Of a DNA stretch of 64,000 nucleotides, positions 28,932 to 37,321 are shown piece by piece. Position 1 is the stretch's first letter, and each line of letters begins with the position of its first letter. The translations under genes were made by a program, and so were the position numbers. The DNA is from Oceanobacillus neutriphilus (GTDB lineage Bacteria; Bacillota; Bacilli; Bacillales; Amphibacillaceae): positions 15,529-79,528 of the forward strand of contig NZ_BMLW01000012.1 of NCBI RefSeq assembly GCF_014645515.1, read 5' to 3'. The notes under the pieces were generated by a model, which saw nothing but the letters and a program-made list of their open reading frames with translations, was not told the origin of the DNA and made no database searches.

Positions 28932-29235
28932 ATGGACTGTTTATGAACCCTTTATAAAGACAAAAGACGCTATTTTGTTTGCTATTTAAACAATCCTTGT
29001 ATTATCATTTAATTATTGTATTTTTCGATAATAATTGTTTTGAATTGTCGACTGGATAATTAAGATATATTTTGCAAAGGAAATATAAAAAGCTTTTTTC
29101 TGATGTGATTTTATTTTATATATCAAGGGAATTTTACTGTATCAAGTATAAAAAATCTCGATTTTCTGGAAATGGTAGAATACGTGATTTTCTAAAACAG
29201 CCTTAATTATAGCAAGAGGAAGGGTAGGAATAGTA
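28932..29235. other. Intergenic region, no gene or repeat seen
   Basis: A 304-bp AT-rich spacer between sbcC and mvaS. I see no clear terminator, repeat or small gene. Promoter-like hexamers are not convincing. Confidence 0.5.
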
Positions 29236-30402
29236 GTGAAGATTGGAATTGATAAACTGGGGTTTTATGCACCACACCTGTATGTAGATATGAAAGATTT
29301 AGCAAAAGCACGAGGAATTGATCCGGGTAAATTTACCATTGGTCTGGGCCAGGATGAAATGGCTGTTCCGCCGGTGACACAAGATCCGGTTTCTTTAGCA
29401 GCTAATGCAGCAGATCAGATTTTAAATGATGAAGATAAAGAGAAAATCGATTTAGTTATTTTTGGAACAGAATCCGGGGTAGATCATTCCAAATCAGCTG
29501 CTGTTTATATACATCAATTGTTAGGCTTGAATCCAAGGGCGCGAGCTGTTGAGTTGAAACAGGCATGCTACGGTGCAACAGCAGGAATTCAAATGGCAAA
29601 AGGACATATTGCGCTTCACCCGGATAAAAAAGTTCTTGTATTAGCTTCTGATATTGCGCGTTATGGTTTGAATACACCTGGTGAATCAACTCAAGGCGCC
29701 GGTGCAGTTGCTATTTTAGTAAGTGCTTCTCCAAGATTACTGGAGCTGGAAAGTGAAAGCACTTATTATACAGAGGATATTATGGATTTTTGGAGACCGG
29801 TATATTCAACAACAGCTTATGTGGATGGAAAGTACTCCAATGAGCAATATATCGCCTTTTTCCAAAAAGTATGGAAAGACTATCAAGAGCAGACAGGAAG
29901 AAGCTTAGAGGATTTTGCTGCAATAGCTTTTCACTTACCATATACAAAAATGGGCTGGAAAGCACTGCGTACAGTGATTGAAGATGCACCTGAGAAAGTC
30001 CAGGAAAGATTAAAAAATAATTATCAAATCAGTACTAAATATAATCGTAATGTAGGAAATATCTACACTGGCTCTCTTTATCTCAGTCTGATTTCATTAT
30101 TAGAGAATCAGGGTGAATTAAAAGAAGGGGATACCATCGGTTTGTACAGCTATGGTTCAGGTGCTGTCGGTGAATTCTTCTCCGGCAAACTTCAGCCAGG
30201 TTATAAAGAGCATCTGCAAACAGCAGAGCATCAAGCAATGTTTGCAAATAGAGAATGTGTTTCTGTAGCAGCATATGAGAAAGTATTTGAAGAATCACTC
30301 CCGACAGACGGCAGTGAGAAGCAGCTGAATATTGATGAAGACCCGGCAAAAATCTGCTTAGCCGGTGTTAAAGATCATATCCGCAGCTATGCAGCTAAAT
30401 AG
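29236..30402 (+). CDS. mvaS: Hydroxymethylglutaryl-CoA synthase
   Basis: A 388-residue thiolase-fold enzyme that condenses acetyl-CoA with acetoacetyl-CoA to HMG-CoA in the mevalonate pathway. Catalytic Glu 79 (FGTESG) and Cys 111 (LKQACYGA) sit at the same numbers as in the well-studied staphylococcal enzyme, and AFHLPYTKMG supplies the active-site His. The start is GTG 29236, giving the canonical MKIGIDKLGFYAP start. It is a single gene with its own terminator; mvaA and the kinases are not in the window. Many Bacillaceae use the MEP route instead, so its presence points to a mevalonate-using lineage. Confidence 0.93.
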   Translation: MKIGIDKLGFYAPHLYVDMKDLAKARGIDPGKFTIGLGQDEMAVPPVTQDPVSLAANAADQILNDEDKEKIDLVIFGTESGVDHSKSAAVYIHQLLGLNPRARAVELKQACYGATAGIQMAKGHIALHPDKKVLVLASDIARYGLNTPGESTQGAGAVAILVSASPRLLELESESTYYTEDIMDFWRPVYSTTAYVDGKYSNEQYIAFFQKVWKDYQEQTGRSLEDFAAIAFHLPYTKMGWKALRTVIEDAPEKVQERLKNNYQISTKYNRNVGNIYTGSLYLSLISLLENQGELKEGDTIGLYSYGSGAVGEFFSGKLQPGYKEHLQTAEHQAMFANRECVSVAAYEKVFEESLPTDGSEKQLNIDEDPAKICLAGVKDHIRSYAAK

Positions 30403-30410
30403 TAATTATA

Positions 30411-30448
30411 AAAACTCCCGGACAATAATTTTTGTCAGGGAGTTTTTT
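30411..30448 (+). terminator. Terminator after mvaS
   Basis: AACTCCCGGACA pairs with TGTCAGGGAGTT (bulge at one G), followed by TTTTTT. Confidence 0.8.
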
Positions 30449-30474
30449 AGAAGAGTAACAAAGTATAAAAAAAG

Positions 30475-30921
30475 CAGGATATGGTTTCTTTCATTCGCTG
30501 TAGAAGCCTAACTGAGCGCAGACCAACCACGAAGACTCCTAAGTAGTGGTTCGCAGGCTAAACCCGTGACTCCTGGGGTTGCGATTACTCACCCCATCGA
30601 AAAGCGTTGTCACAACGCCTGCACTTGCACGTCCTGGGACTGGGACTGCGATTACTCGTCCCACCGAAGAGCTTTTGCGATTACTCGCCCCATCAAAAAC
30701 ATTTGTGCATCGCAGGGCGGGCTGAAGATCCACTTGAAAAGCGGTTTTCTTTTCAAGTTAGCTGAAGCCGTCCCCATGGAAAGCGTAGTGGATGGTCAGA
30801 GCGGCGCTATACACAATCTTCTTTCAATAAAAAGGTAACAAAATGCAAGCAGAATAATGAAGAACATATTCATCATGGAATAGGAAGGTATAGATACTTA
30901 TTCCTAGGTGCGAAAGTGGAG
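30475..30921. repeat. Truncated composite repeat carrying an inserted palindromic element
   Basis: Bases 30805-30921 match the right arm of the mobile element at 33884-34507, ending AGGTGCGAAAGTGGAG. The sequence just before 30500 (CTTTCATTCGCT) also matches it. Between them lies about 305 bp that is absent from the 34.4-kb copy but present, inverted, at 51826-52127. This insert has diverged end repeats, the core CTGAAGATCCACTT..AAGTTAGCTGAAG, and three GCGATTACTC units. The left arm of the host element is missing. Open frames across it are not genes. This fills most of the 657-bp mvaS-gabD gap. Confidence 0.75.
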
Positions 30922-31059
30922 TTGTTAAAAAATAAAAAATGAATGGCGAGGAATCGTATTTTATCAGCTTGTATTCATTCAAATAGATGGAATTGATGAT
31001 TTCAAAATGTATAATTGGGGGTAGAGTGAAACATATCATAAAAGTTGGAGGGTATTCTA

Positions 31060-32445
31060 ATGACAAATAGTAAAGAAGTTATTAAGGTAACGAATCCGGC
31101 AACAGGCGAGGTAGTAGATACAGTCTTAAAGGGCGGTAAGAAGGAGGCAGGGCAAGCAGTTGATAAAGCACATCAGGCCTTTCAGGAGTGGTCGAAGCAA
31201 TCCGTCTATGAAAGAAGTGCTTTATTAGATAAATGGCATGAACTTATTGAACAGCATGAATCAGAATTAGCTGAAATTATGACGATGGAACAAGGAAAAC
31301 CTGTAAAAGAAGCAGCAGGAGAGATTCAATATGCCAACAGCTTTATTGCCTGGTACGCAGAAGAAGGGAAAAGGCTCTATGGCGAAACGATTCCTGCGAC
31401 AGCGAGGGATAAACGAATCGTTGTAACCCGTCAGCCTGTTGGTGTCATTGCAGCGATTACACCATGGAATTTTCCAGCCGCAATGATTACCCGCAAGGTT
31501 GCACCAGCGCTGGCAGCAGGATGTACGGCAGTTGTAAAACCGGCGAGCGCTACACCTTTAACAGCAATTCGTCTGCGTGAGCTTGCGATAGAAGCAGGAA
31601 TTCCGGAGGGCGTGCTTCAAATTGTAACAGGAAGTTCCAGTGAAATTAGTGATGCCTGGATGGAGGATACACGGGTTCGGAAAATATCATTTACAGGCTC
31701 GACAGAGGTAGGAAAATTATTAATGCGGAAATCTGCTGATACAGTGAAAAAGATTTCTCTGGAGCTCGGCGGTCTTGCACCATTGATTGTTATGAAGGAT
31801 GCAGATATTGAAAAAGCTGTGAATGGAGCGATTGCTTCTAAATATCGTAATGCGGGGCAAACCTGCGTCTGTGCCAACAGAATTTATGTTCATGAGTCTA
31901 TTGAATCGAAGTTTGCAAAGGCTTTTGCGGAAAAAGTCGCTCAGCTAAAAGTAGGAAATGGTCTAGAAGAAGGAGTAGAGATTGGCCCTTTAATTGATCA
32001 GTCTGCAGTTGAAAAAGTGCAGCATCATATTAAGGATGCTCTAAACAAAGGAGCCAAAAAACTGTTAGGTGATGAAAATACAAATGATGGTTTATTTTTT
32101 AGCCCGGTTGTATTAACCAACGTGAACGATGAAATGCTGTGTATGCATGAAGAAACCTTTGGTCCCCTGGCTCCAATTACTACTTTTGAATCCAAGGAAG
32201 AGGTTATTGCCCGGGCTAACAATACTCCTTATGGATTAGCCGCATATTTATTTACGGAGAATCTTACGGATGCGATTGAAGTCAGTGAACAATTAGAGTA
32301 TGGGATTGTCGGTATTAATGATGGAGGCCCATCTACAGCGCAAGCTCCATTTGGAGGCTTTAAAGAGAGCGGACTTGGCCGGGAAGGCGGTCATCACGGA
32401 ATTGATGAGTATGTTGAGGTGAAATACCTGTCCATCCAGCTATGA
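31060..32445 (+). CDS. gabD: NAD(P)-dependent succinate-semialdehyde dehydrogenase
   Basis: A 461-residue aldehyde dehydrogenase. Glu 235 (LELGG) and Cys 269 (GQTCVCANR) are the catalytic pair, and [12 protein letters not shown] and [10 protein letters not shown] form the cofactor site. The GQTCVCANR variant and the overall pattern are typical of GabD, which oxidises succinate semialdehyde to succinate. I start at ATG 31060 because TTGGAGGG lies eight bases upstream; the track of codons from 31045 overlaps that site. No gabT or regulator is adjacent, so the natural substrate is inferred from sequence only. Confidence 0.88.
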   Translation: MTNSKEVIKVTNPATGEVVDTVLKGGKKEAGQAVDKAHQAFQEWSKQSVYERSALLDKWHELIEQHESELAEIMTMEQGKPVKEAAGEIQYANSFIAWYAEEGKRLYGETIPATARDKRIVVTRQPVGVIAAITPWNFPAAMITRKVAPALAAGCTAVVKPASATPLTAIRLRELAIEAGIPEGVLQIVTGSSSEISDAWMEDTRVRKISFTGSTEVGKLLMRKSADTVKKISLELGGLAPLIVMKDADIEKAVNGAIASKYRNAGQTCVCANRIYVHESIESKFAKAFAEKVAQLKVGNGLEEGVEIGPLIDQSAVEKVQHHIKDALNKGAKKLLGDENTNDGLFFSPVVLTNVNDEMLCMHEETFGPLAPITTFESKEEVIARANNTPYGLAAYLFTENLTDAIEVSEQLEYGIVGINDGGPSTAQAPFGGFKESGLGREGGHHGIDEYVEVKYLSIQL

Positions 32446-32538
32446 TATTCACCTGAAAATGTATGCAGTTAAAAGGTTTGTAATTGAAAATAATAATTTC
32501 TGAGTTAGCAATAAAAACATCTGAGTACAGGCAATTAT

Positions 32539-32591
32539 GCTTTACAGACTGAATTTTTGGCAGCGGAGGCCAGAGATTCAGTTTGTAAAGC
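32539..32591. repeat. Long imperfect hairpin downstream of gabD
   Basis: GCTTTACAGACTGAAT and ATTCAGTTTGTAAAGC pair at 15 of 16 positions, with inner TTGGC/GGCCA pairing. There is no T run, so it is not an ordinary terminator, though it may stabilise the gabD mRNA end. Confidence 0.5.
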
Positions 32592-32721
32592 TTATTAAAT
32601 GAATAAGAAGGTAGATGTATTTGAACTGCTTTATTTTCAAATTCATAAGAAAAAACGGTATTTTATTTCCGTGACACGCATGAAGGAAAGCTGTATACTA
32701 CTTCTAGAGAGGTGCAGGTGA

Positions 32722-33771
32722 ATGGAATTTAATATAGGCCCCAGGATGTTAAAAACAGGGCTGGCAGTAACGTTAACATTATTAATTACAAGTTTTTTTG
32801 ATATGGAATATGCTGTTATCGCAGCGATTGCATCTGTCATAGCAATGCAGCCGTCTATTATGCGCTCATTTAATTATATTAAAGAAGTGGTTATTGGAAA
32901 CTCTGTCGGAGCTACGCTTGCCATCATAGGAGTGTTTTTACTTGGCAGTCATCCAATCTCAGTCGGGGCAGTTGTTATTTTATCTATTGCAATCAATATT
33001 AAGCTGGGATTGACCAAAACAATTAATTTAACGGTTTTAACCATTGTTAGTATGATGGTAGCAAGTCACGGAGATCATATTAATTTCTTTTATATTTTAT
33101 CCCGTGTATCTCTGGTAGCGATTGGGGTAGTTTCTGCTTTTATTGTTAATGTATTTGTAAATCCCCCGAATCATCAAAAGATTCTGTTCCAGATGATTAA
33201 GGAAGCCAGTGAGAGCTCTCATTTTCTATTGCGGGTTATTCCGAGCAACACAATGAGTGTACCGCAAATTCGTGACGAAGAAAGAAAAGTGGAGAAGCAA
33301 ATAAACAAAATAAGAGATTATTTTGATATTATTACGGATGAGAAAAATAGATTGTTTATTCGAAAACGCAGAGCTTTTTTTCGGAGTATTGTAATCTATA
33401 AACAAATGATACAGGTATTGCGAAAAAAGCATACATTGATTGTTGAGCTGGAAAAGAATTTGAAAGAAATTGAACAGATGGCAGCCGGCAAATCTTTCTT
33501 AATTAAAAAGCTGGTTAGCGAAATCAATAATTATAGTGAAAATGTCTTTCTGATGTATGAGGATCGTATTGTTTTGGATAGAGATTTGCAAAAAGAGACA
33601 AAGCAGGCGATGGGTGTAACGATTAATAATTTAATTGACGCATTGCAAGGCACAGACTATGAAAAATGGCATTATGTCTTTCCTGTTGCGAATAGTATTG
33701 TGGAACTTTTTTATGAACTGGATAAACTGGAAAAATATGTCCGTAAAAAAGGGTTACATGCAGAGGATTAA
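32722..33771 (+). CDS. Aromatic acid exporter family membrane protein (YqjA-like, DUF939)
   Basis: A 349-residue protein. The first 140 residues form about five or six hydrophobic segments beginning GPRMLKTGLAVTLTLLITSFF and including AIASVIAMQPSIMRSFNY and the YIKEVVIGNSVGATLA loop, typical of the ArAE_1 family. The remaining 200 residues are a soluble helical domain. It is related to FUSC-type efflux proteins; the substrate is unknown. AGAGGTGCAGGTG precedes the ATG. It has its own terminator. Confidence 0.8.
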   Translation: MEFNIGPRMLKTGLAVTLTLLITSFFDMEYAVIAAIASVIAMQPSIMRSFNYIKEVVIGNSVGATLAIIGVFLLGSHPISVGAVVILSIAINIKLGLTKTINLTVLTIVSMMVASHGDHINFFYILSRVSLVAIGVVSAFIVNVFVNPPNHQKILFQMIKEASESSHFLLRVIPSNTMSVPQIRDEERKVEKQINKIRDYFDIITDEKNRLFIRKRRAFFRSIVIYKQMIQVLRKKHTLIVELEKNLKEIEQMAAGKSFLIKKLVSEINNYSENVFLMYEDRIVLDRDLQKETKQAMGVTINNLIDALQGTDYEKWHYVFPVANSIVELFYELDKLEKYVRKKGLHAED

Positions 33772-33793
33772 GTGTAAAGAGTAAATATAAGAC

Positions 33794-33825
33794 GAAGGGG
33801 GATTGTGATGTCACAATCCCCCTTC
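33794..33825 (+). terminator. Hairpin after the YqjA-like gene
   Basis: GAAGGGGGATTGTGA and its exact reverse complement form a 15-bp stem with a two-base loop. The following T run is weak. Confidence 0.65.
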
Positions 33826-33883
33826 TTGTGCTAAGGAAATATAATTTGTGATCTTATTTCGAGGAAATTTTTCTCCTTCTTTA

Positions 33884-34507
33884 CTCAACTTTCGCACCTT
33901 AAAAAATAACTTGCTTATCATGGGGACATGTGTTGATCGTTCCTTCCACTTAACTCTTGACAAAGCATAAACTCTAGCCAAAAAGAAGATAACGTGTGAG
34001 GCTACCGCTGCGGCGGACCGTTTTGCTTTCCTAGGGGCATGCTCTTCAGTTAACTTTTGCCAAGAAGAGCACTTGGCAAAAGTGGATCTTCAGATGATGC
34101 TAATCCCTTAGGAGTCAAAACGGTCCGCCTCCGCTAGAAGGATGTTCTATACTATTTAATACAACTCGGCCAATAGAAATTAGACCAGTAAAGAAAATCT
34201 TTTTCCTGGTGAACATAAAAATGCCCCTCACGATTACTTTCTGTTCATGGAAGCTATTCCTGATATTTACTATTCATGCCGTATTATCAATTAAATTGCC
34301 AATTCAATCATTTGAAATGCTAAAATGATCTTTCCATCAAGCAAAAGTAATGATTTCATCCAACTTCATCAGGCTATGATTTCATTCATTCGCTATACAC
34401 AATCCCCATTCAATAAAAAGGTGACAAAATGCAAGCAGGACAATGAAGAGCATGCTTATCCTGGAATAGTAAGGTATAGATGTTTATTCTCAGGTGCTAA
34501 AGTTGAG
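33884..34507. mobile_element. MITE-like element with terminal inverted repeats and 7-bp target duplication
   Basis: The 624-bp element begins CTCAACTTTCGCACCT and ends with the reverse complement of CTCAACTTTAGCACCT (15 of 16 identical). It is flanked by TTCTTTA at 33877-33883 and 34508-34514, a perfect 7-bp direct repeat. No transposase is encoded. Inside, 34001-34137 is a long palindrome with ends around GGCGGACCGTTTTG and a central TTTTGCCAAG/CTTGGCAAAA hairpin. The next parts match the fragments at 1-250, 17063-17216 and 30475-30921, and the whole is inverted relative to 51700-52578. It occupies most of the 862-bp gap. Confidence 0.8.
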
Positions 34508-34633
34508 TTCTTTATATAAAAGAAGGTTACCAGTGATAAATTTTTTGCTTGTCAATATCAGGAAAACGGGTATAGTTATCCTTTGTTTTGTATATAGTAG
34601 TAATACTATATATAAAGAAGGGGGAGTATTCAT

Positions 34634-34822
34634 TTGGTACGTTTTTTATCTCGTCATGAATTAGAAAATCTATATTATATGTATGAAAGGTATGAGGAGA
34701 CCTACCATACTTTACAGCAAAGCAAACAGGAGCAAATTCCGCAAGATCTGCAGATGCAAATAGATGAACAAATGAAAATTGTTAAGAAGCAGCAGCGTCA
34801 AATGCTTTCTTCATTAACATAA
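34634..34822 (+). CDS. Small charged helical protein, function unknown
   Basis: A 62-residue protein beginning at TTG 34634, eight bases after GGGGGA. It is rich in Gln, Glu, Lys and Tyr and predicted to form two helices (residues 6-30 and 36-60). A TATATA/AATACTATATATAAAG promoter-like region lies just upstream and a strong terminator just downstream, which supports a real short transcription unit. I recognise no family. Confidence 0.55.
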   Translation: MVRFLSRHELENLYYMYERYEETYHTLQQSKQEQIPQDLQMQIDEQMKIVKKQQRQMLSSLT

Positions 34823-34859
34823 AAATCGTGTAGGTAACTCTATCTACACGATTTTTTTA
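34821..34859. terminator. Terminator between the small gene and the symporter gene
   Basis: AAATCGTGTAG pairs with CTACACGATTT, with A and T runs on both sides, so it can serve both convergent genes. Confidence 0.8.
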
Positions 34860-34865
34860 TAAATT

Positions 34866-36335
34866 TTATTTTTTATTTTGAAGGTTTTTCTTTATATAAT
34901 CAATAAATTCATTTGCCTTTTGCGTTGGAGCATTTGTGAATAAACTAACAAAGATGAACAGTAATATTGATAGAATAAGTCCCCATAGGCCAGAAGCCAG
35001 TCCAAACGGTTTTGCCTGCAGCAGCTCTAAAATCAGAACAAGGGCGCCGGGGATGATGGTACTAGCTAATACAGCAGCTGCTGTTCCTCTTTTCCAAAAG
35101 AAAGCGCCAATAATTGCCGGAACAACGACGATTAAGCCTGCAGAAGAAGCCACAGATAATACGGCGATCAAATCTAACTGCAGTTCTGCGAATAAATAAG
35201 CTAACAAAGCAATAACAGGAATAATAAATTTTCCAATTTTAAGCTGGACACGATCTGTGGTATTCTTGCGAATATTTCCATATACATCTTTTGCAAACAT
35301 AGAAGATAATGTAAGCAGTATAGAATCAATCGTTGAAACAGCGGCGGCAATAATACCTACCATTACAATAACAGCCAGAACAGGCGGTATCGCTGATGAA
35401 GACAGTACAACAGGCGTTGCTAAATCAGGATTGTCCAGGCCCGGCTCCAGTAAGAAAGCGGAATAACCCCAGAAGATAGATACAAAGGTATAAATTAATC
35501 CAAATATCATAAAGCCCAGCAGCATATGCCGCATGCTTTTTAAAGAAGCCGGCATAAATAGACGCTGACTGACCTGCGGATTGGAAATGCTGAAGAAAAA
35601 CCAGGGTATGGTTAATCCGATAAATGTTAAAAAGCTGAAATATCCATTACCAGGCACCGCCAGCATTTCTGGATGACTGGTTTCCAGCTGTTGAAAGAAT
35701 CCAGTGAACCCGCCTAACTCATGAATTAGAAAGAGGACAACCAAAGTGGACCCGATAATCATAAATAGCGATTGCAAGGAATCTGTCCAGGCAACGGAAC
35801 GCATCCCGGCTATATAAGCAAATACAATTGCTAAAATAACAGCGATAATTACCCCGGTACTGAAAGAAATCTGCTGATTGGATACACCCTGTAATAAATA
35901 ACCTACCCCAGCCAGCTGTACGGCACTATATGGAATCAGAAAAAGACAGTTACTAATAGCAATTGCAATGGCCACAGCTTTACTTTGATAACGATCACCA
36001 ATCATTTCAGAAGGTGTAATATATCCATATTTTTTACCCACAATCCAAAAACGGGGACCAAAAAATGCGATTAACGATACACCCATTAAATAAATTAACT
36101 CGAAGCCGAGCGCCCCGACACCTCCACGATAGGTAAGCCCTGCTAATCCGACCAGCATAAACGCGCTATATGTAGTAGCACTGTAGCTTAGTGCAGAAAC
36201 AAAACCGCCCATTTTACGGTCTCCCAGGAAATAAGCTCCCATATTTGTCTGCTTGCCGGTTCGTGACAAAAAAGCGATAAAAACAGATACAGCAATATAA
36301 ATTCCTAACCCCCACCAAATAAGCGATACATTCAT
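34866..36335 (-). CDS. Sodium:solute symporter family transporter (PanF-like)
   Basis: A 489-residue SSS-family protein with about 13 membrane helices. Typical features are the N-terminal GDRKMGGFVSALSYSATTYSAFMLVGLAG, GPRFW..GKKYGYITPSEMIGDRY, and the later IAAAVSTIDSILLTLSSMFAKDVYG sodium-site helix. Substrate cannot be read; pantothenate or an amino acid is possible because the preceding gene is the small YhdT-type partner often found with PanF. The two genes overlap by four bases (ATGA). Confidence 0.85.
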   Translation of the reverse strand: MNVSLIWWGLGIYIAVSVFIAFLSRTGKQTNMGAYFLGDRKMGGFVSALSYSATTYSAFMLVGLAGLTYRGGVGALGFELIYLMGVSLIAFFGPRFWIVGKKYGYITPSEMIGDRYQSKAVAIAIAISNCLFLIPYSAVQLAGVGYLLQGVSNQQISFSTGVIIAVILAIVFAYIAGMRSVAWTDSLQSLFMIIGSTLVVLFLIHELGGFTGFFQQLETSHPEMLAVPGNGYFSFLTFIGLTIPWFFFSISNPQVSQRLFMPASLKSMRHMLLGFMIFGLIYTFVSIFWGYSAFLLEPGLDNPDLATPVVLSSSAIPPVLAVIVMVGIIAAAVSTIDSILLTLSSMFAKDVYGNIRKNTTDRVQLKIGKFIIPVIALLAYLFAELQLDLIAVLSVASSAGLIVVVPAIIGAFFWKRGTAAAVLASTIIPGALVLILELLQAKPFGLASGLWGLILSILLFIFVSLFTNAPTQKANEFIDYIKKNLQNKK

Positions 36336-36514
36336 TCCTCATTGCTCCAATCTTTTGTCAGCATTGTATTGCATACGATTACAATTAAGGTTAATATCAA
36401 CCAAAAAAGAAAGCTTCCATACCATTTTTCAACTCCTTTAAGAAGTGTAAATGGAATGATAAAAGCAGCAAGAACAATAATTCCAATCATAATCGCTGAG
36501 CTTTTTTCCTTCAT
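36332..36514 (-). CDS. Small YhdT/DUF997-like membrane protein
   Basis: A 60-residue protein with two hydrophobic segments (about 8-26 and 32-50) and a charged KDWSNEE end. Small proteins of this layout sit directly upstream of PanF-type symporters and are co-translated with them, as here through a four-base ATGA overlap. It may be an accessory subunit; direct evidence is lacking. GGAGGT precedes the ATG. Confidence 0.7.
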   Translation of the reverse strand: MKEKSSAIMIGIIVLAAFIIPFTLLKGVEKWYGSFLFWLILTLIVIVCNTMLTKDWSNEE

Positions 36515-36664
36515 GTTAATACCTCCATTTATATATGTGATTTAATTCACAAGAAAAAGAATGTGAATTCGTTAACAATCATAGCAGATAGTTCATAAAT
36601 TTGCCACATTTTTTTTGTGGGAGGATTAAAATATATTTTTTTAAAAGATAAGAAAGTATATAAA

Positions 36665-36880
36665 AATGCTGAAGTCAGCCGCTGCAACGGGTTTCATGGG
36701 GTGAGTAATCGCAACCCCAGAAATACACTACGCTTTCCGTGGGCCCCGAGCTCATCTCCTAGAAAAAAAGAAGAGCACTTTTTTTCTGCGGGGTCTTCCC
36801 ACTGCGCATTCCCACAGGAGTCTCCGTGTATTTCTTCTGGGACTGCGATTACTCGCCCCATCGAAAACCGTCGCTAAAAT
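36665..36880 (-). repeat. Long palindromic repeat flanked by two TGCGATTACTC hairpins
   Basis: Read on the minus strand, a core runs from AGAAATACACGGA, GACTCCTGTGGGA and GAAGACCCCGCAG, through a hairpin (AAAAAAAG/CTTTTTTT), to GCCCACGGAAAGCG and TAGTGTATTTCT. The two ends are inverted repeats. Hairpin units with the constant loop TGCGATTACTC lie on both sides, at 36698-36718 (minus) and 36839-36859 (plus). No coding function. Confidence 0.7.
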
Positions 36881-36927
36881 TAGCTTTATTTCTTTGTGAA
36901 AAAGTAAATAAAACTTATTTCTTCTTA

Positions 36928-37105
36928 GATGGGAGCGAAGGGAAGTCGACTCCTGCGGGAAAAGCAACAGGTGAAGACCCCGCAAGAAGTGGTCTTCTTC
37001 TGAGGAGGCTGAGGCGTTGCCCGCGGAAAGCGACTTCCCACAGCGGACATCTCCTTGGCTAGAACCCCAGTATTTTAAAGACCAAGTGATTTTCTTGGTT
37101 TTTCT
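36928..37105 (+). repeat. Classical Bacillaceae-type palindromic repeat
   Basis: From GGGAGCGAAGGGAAGTCG through GACTCCTGCGGGA, TGAAGACCCCGCA, GAGGAGGCTGAGGC and CCCGCGGAAAGCG to CGACTTCCC, the outer arms GGGAAGTCG and CGACTTCCC are exact inverted repeats. The internal GACTCCTGCGGG and CCCGCGGAAAGC blocks occur, as I recall, in very many intergenic repeats of Bacillaceae. A small hairpin ACCAAG/CTTGGT with a T run at 37081-37105 ends the region. The rest of this 807-bp gap to 37321 shows nothing clear. Confidence 0.7.
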
Positions 37106-37321
37106 TATCCATATTTCTGCCTGTAATGAAAATAATCAATGATTAAAAGGAAAGTCTGCTAACAATAGATTAATCCTGATGTCTGCCTATCCGTAGAAAG
37201 ATTGCTGCCAAGCAAATGGTAACCAGCTCTCTGTGTTTTAAAATCGGATTTTCAGTTCTAATGACAGCGATTGCAAGATGTTGTTTTATCAGATAAACTT
37301 ATAAGAAAAGGGAGGGTAAAG

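Noticed and set aside
30575-30690. Tandem GCGATTACTC units considered as a CRISPR array
   Set aside because: Only three units, unequal spacing, no spacer-like uniformity and the same unit occurs singly elsewhere inside palindromes; no cas genes.
30566-30838. 90-codon open frame across the repeat upstream of gabD
   Set aside because: It lies entirely in palindromic repeat DNA with no ribosome site; the reverse strand and other copies give unrelated frames.
34634-34822. Toxin or antitoxin identity for the 62-residue protein
   Set aside because: It lacks a partner gene and any recognisable toxin or antitoxin motif.
36928-37062. Palindrome considered as a transcription terminator or origin
   Set aside because: No T-tract on either side, no DnaA boxes, and the same sequence architecture recurs at several other places, so a dispersed repeat explains it better.
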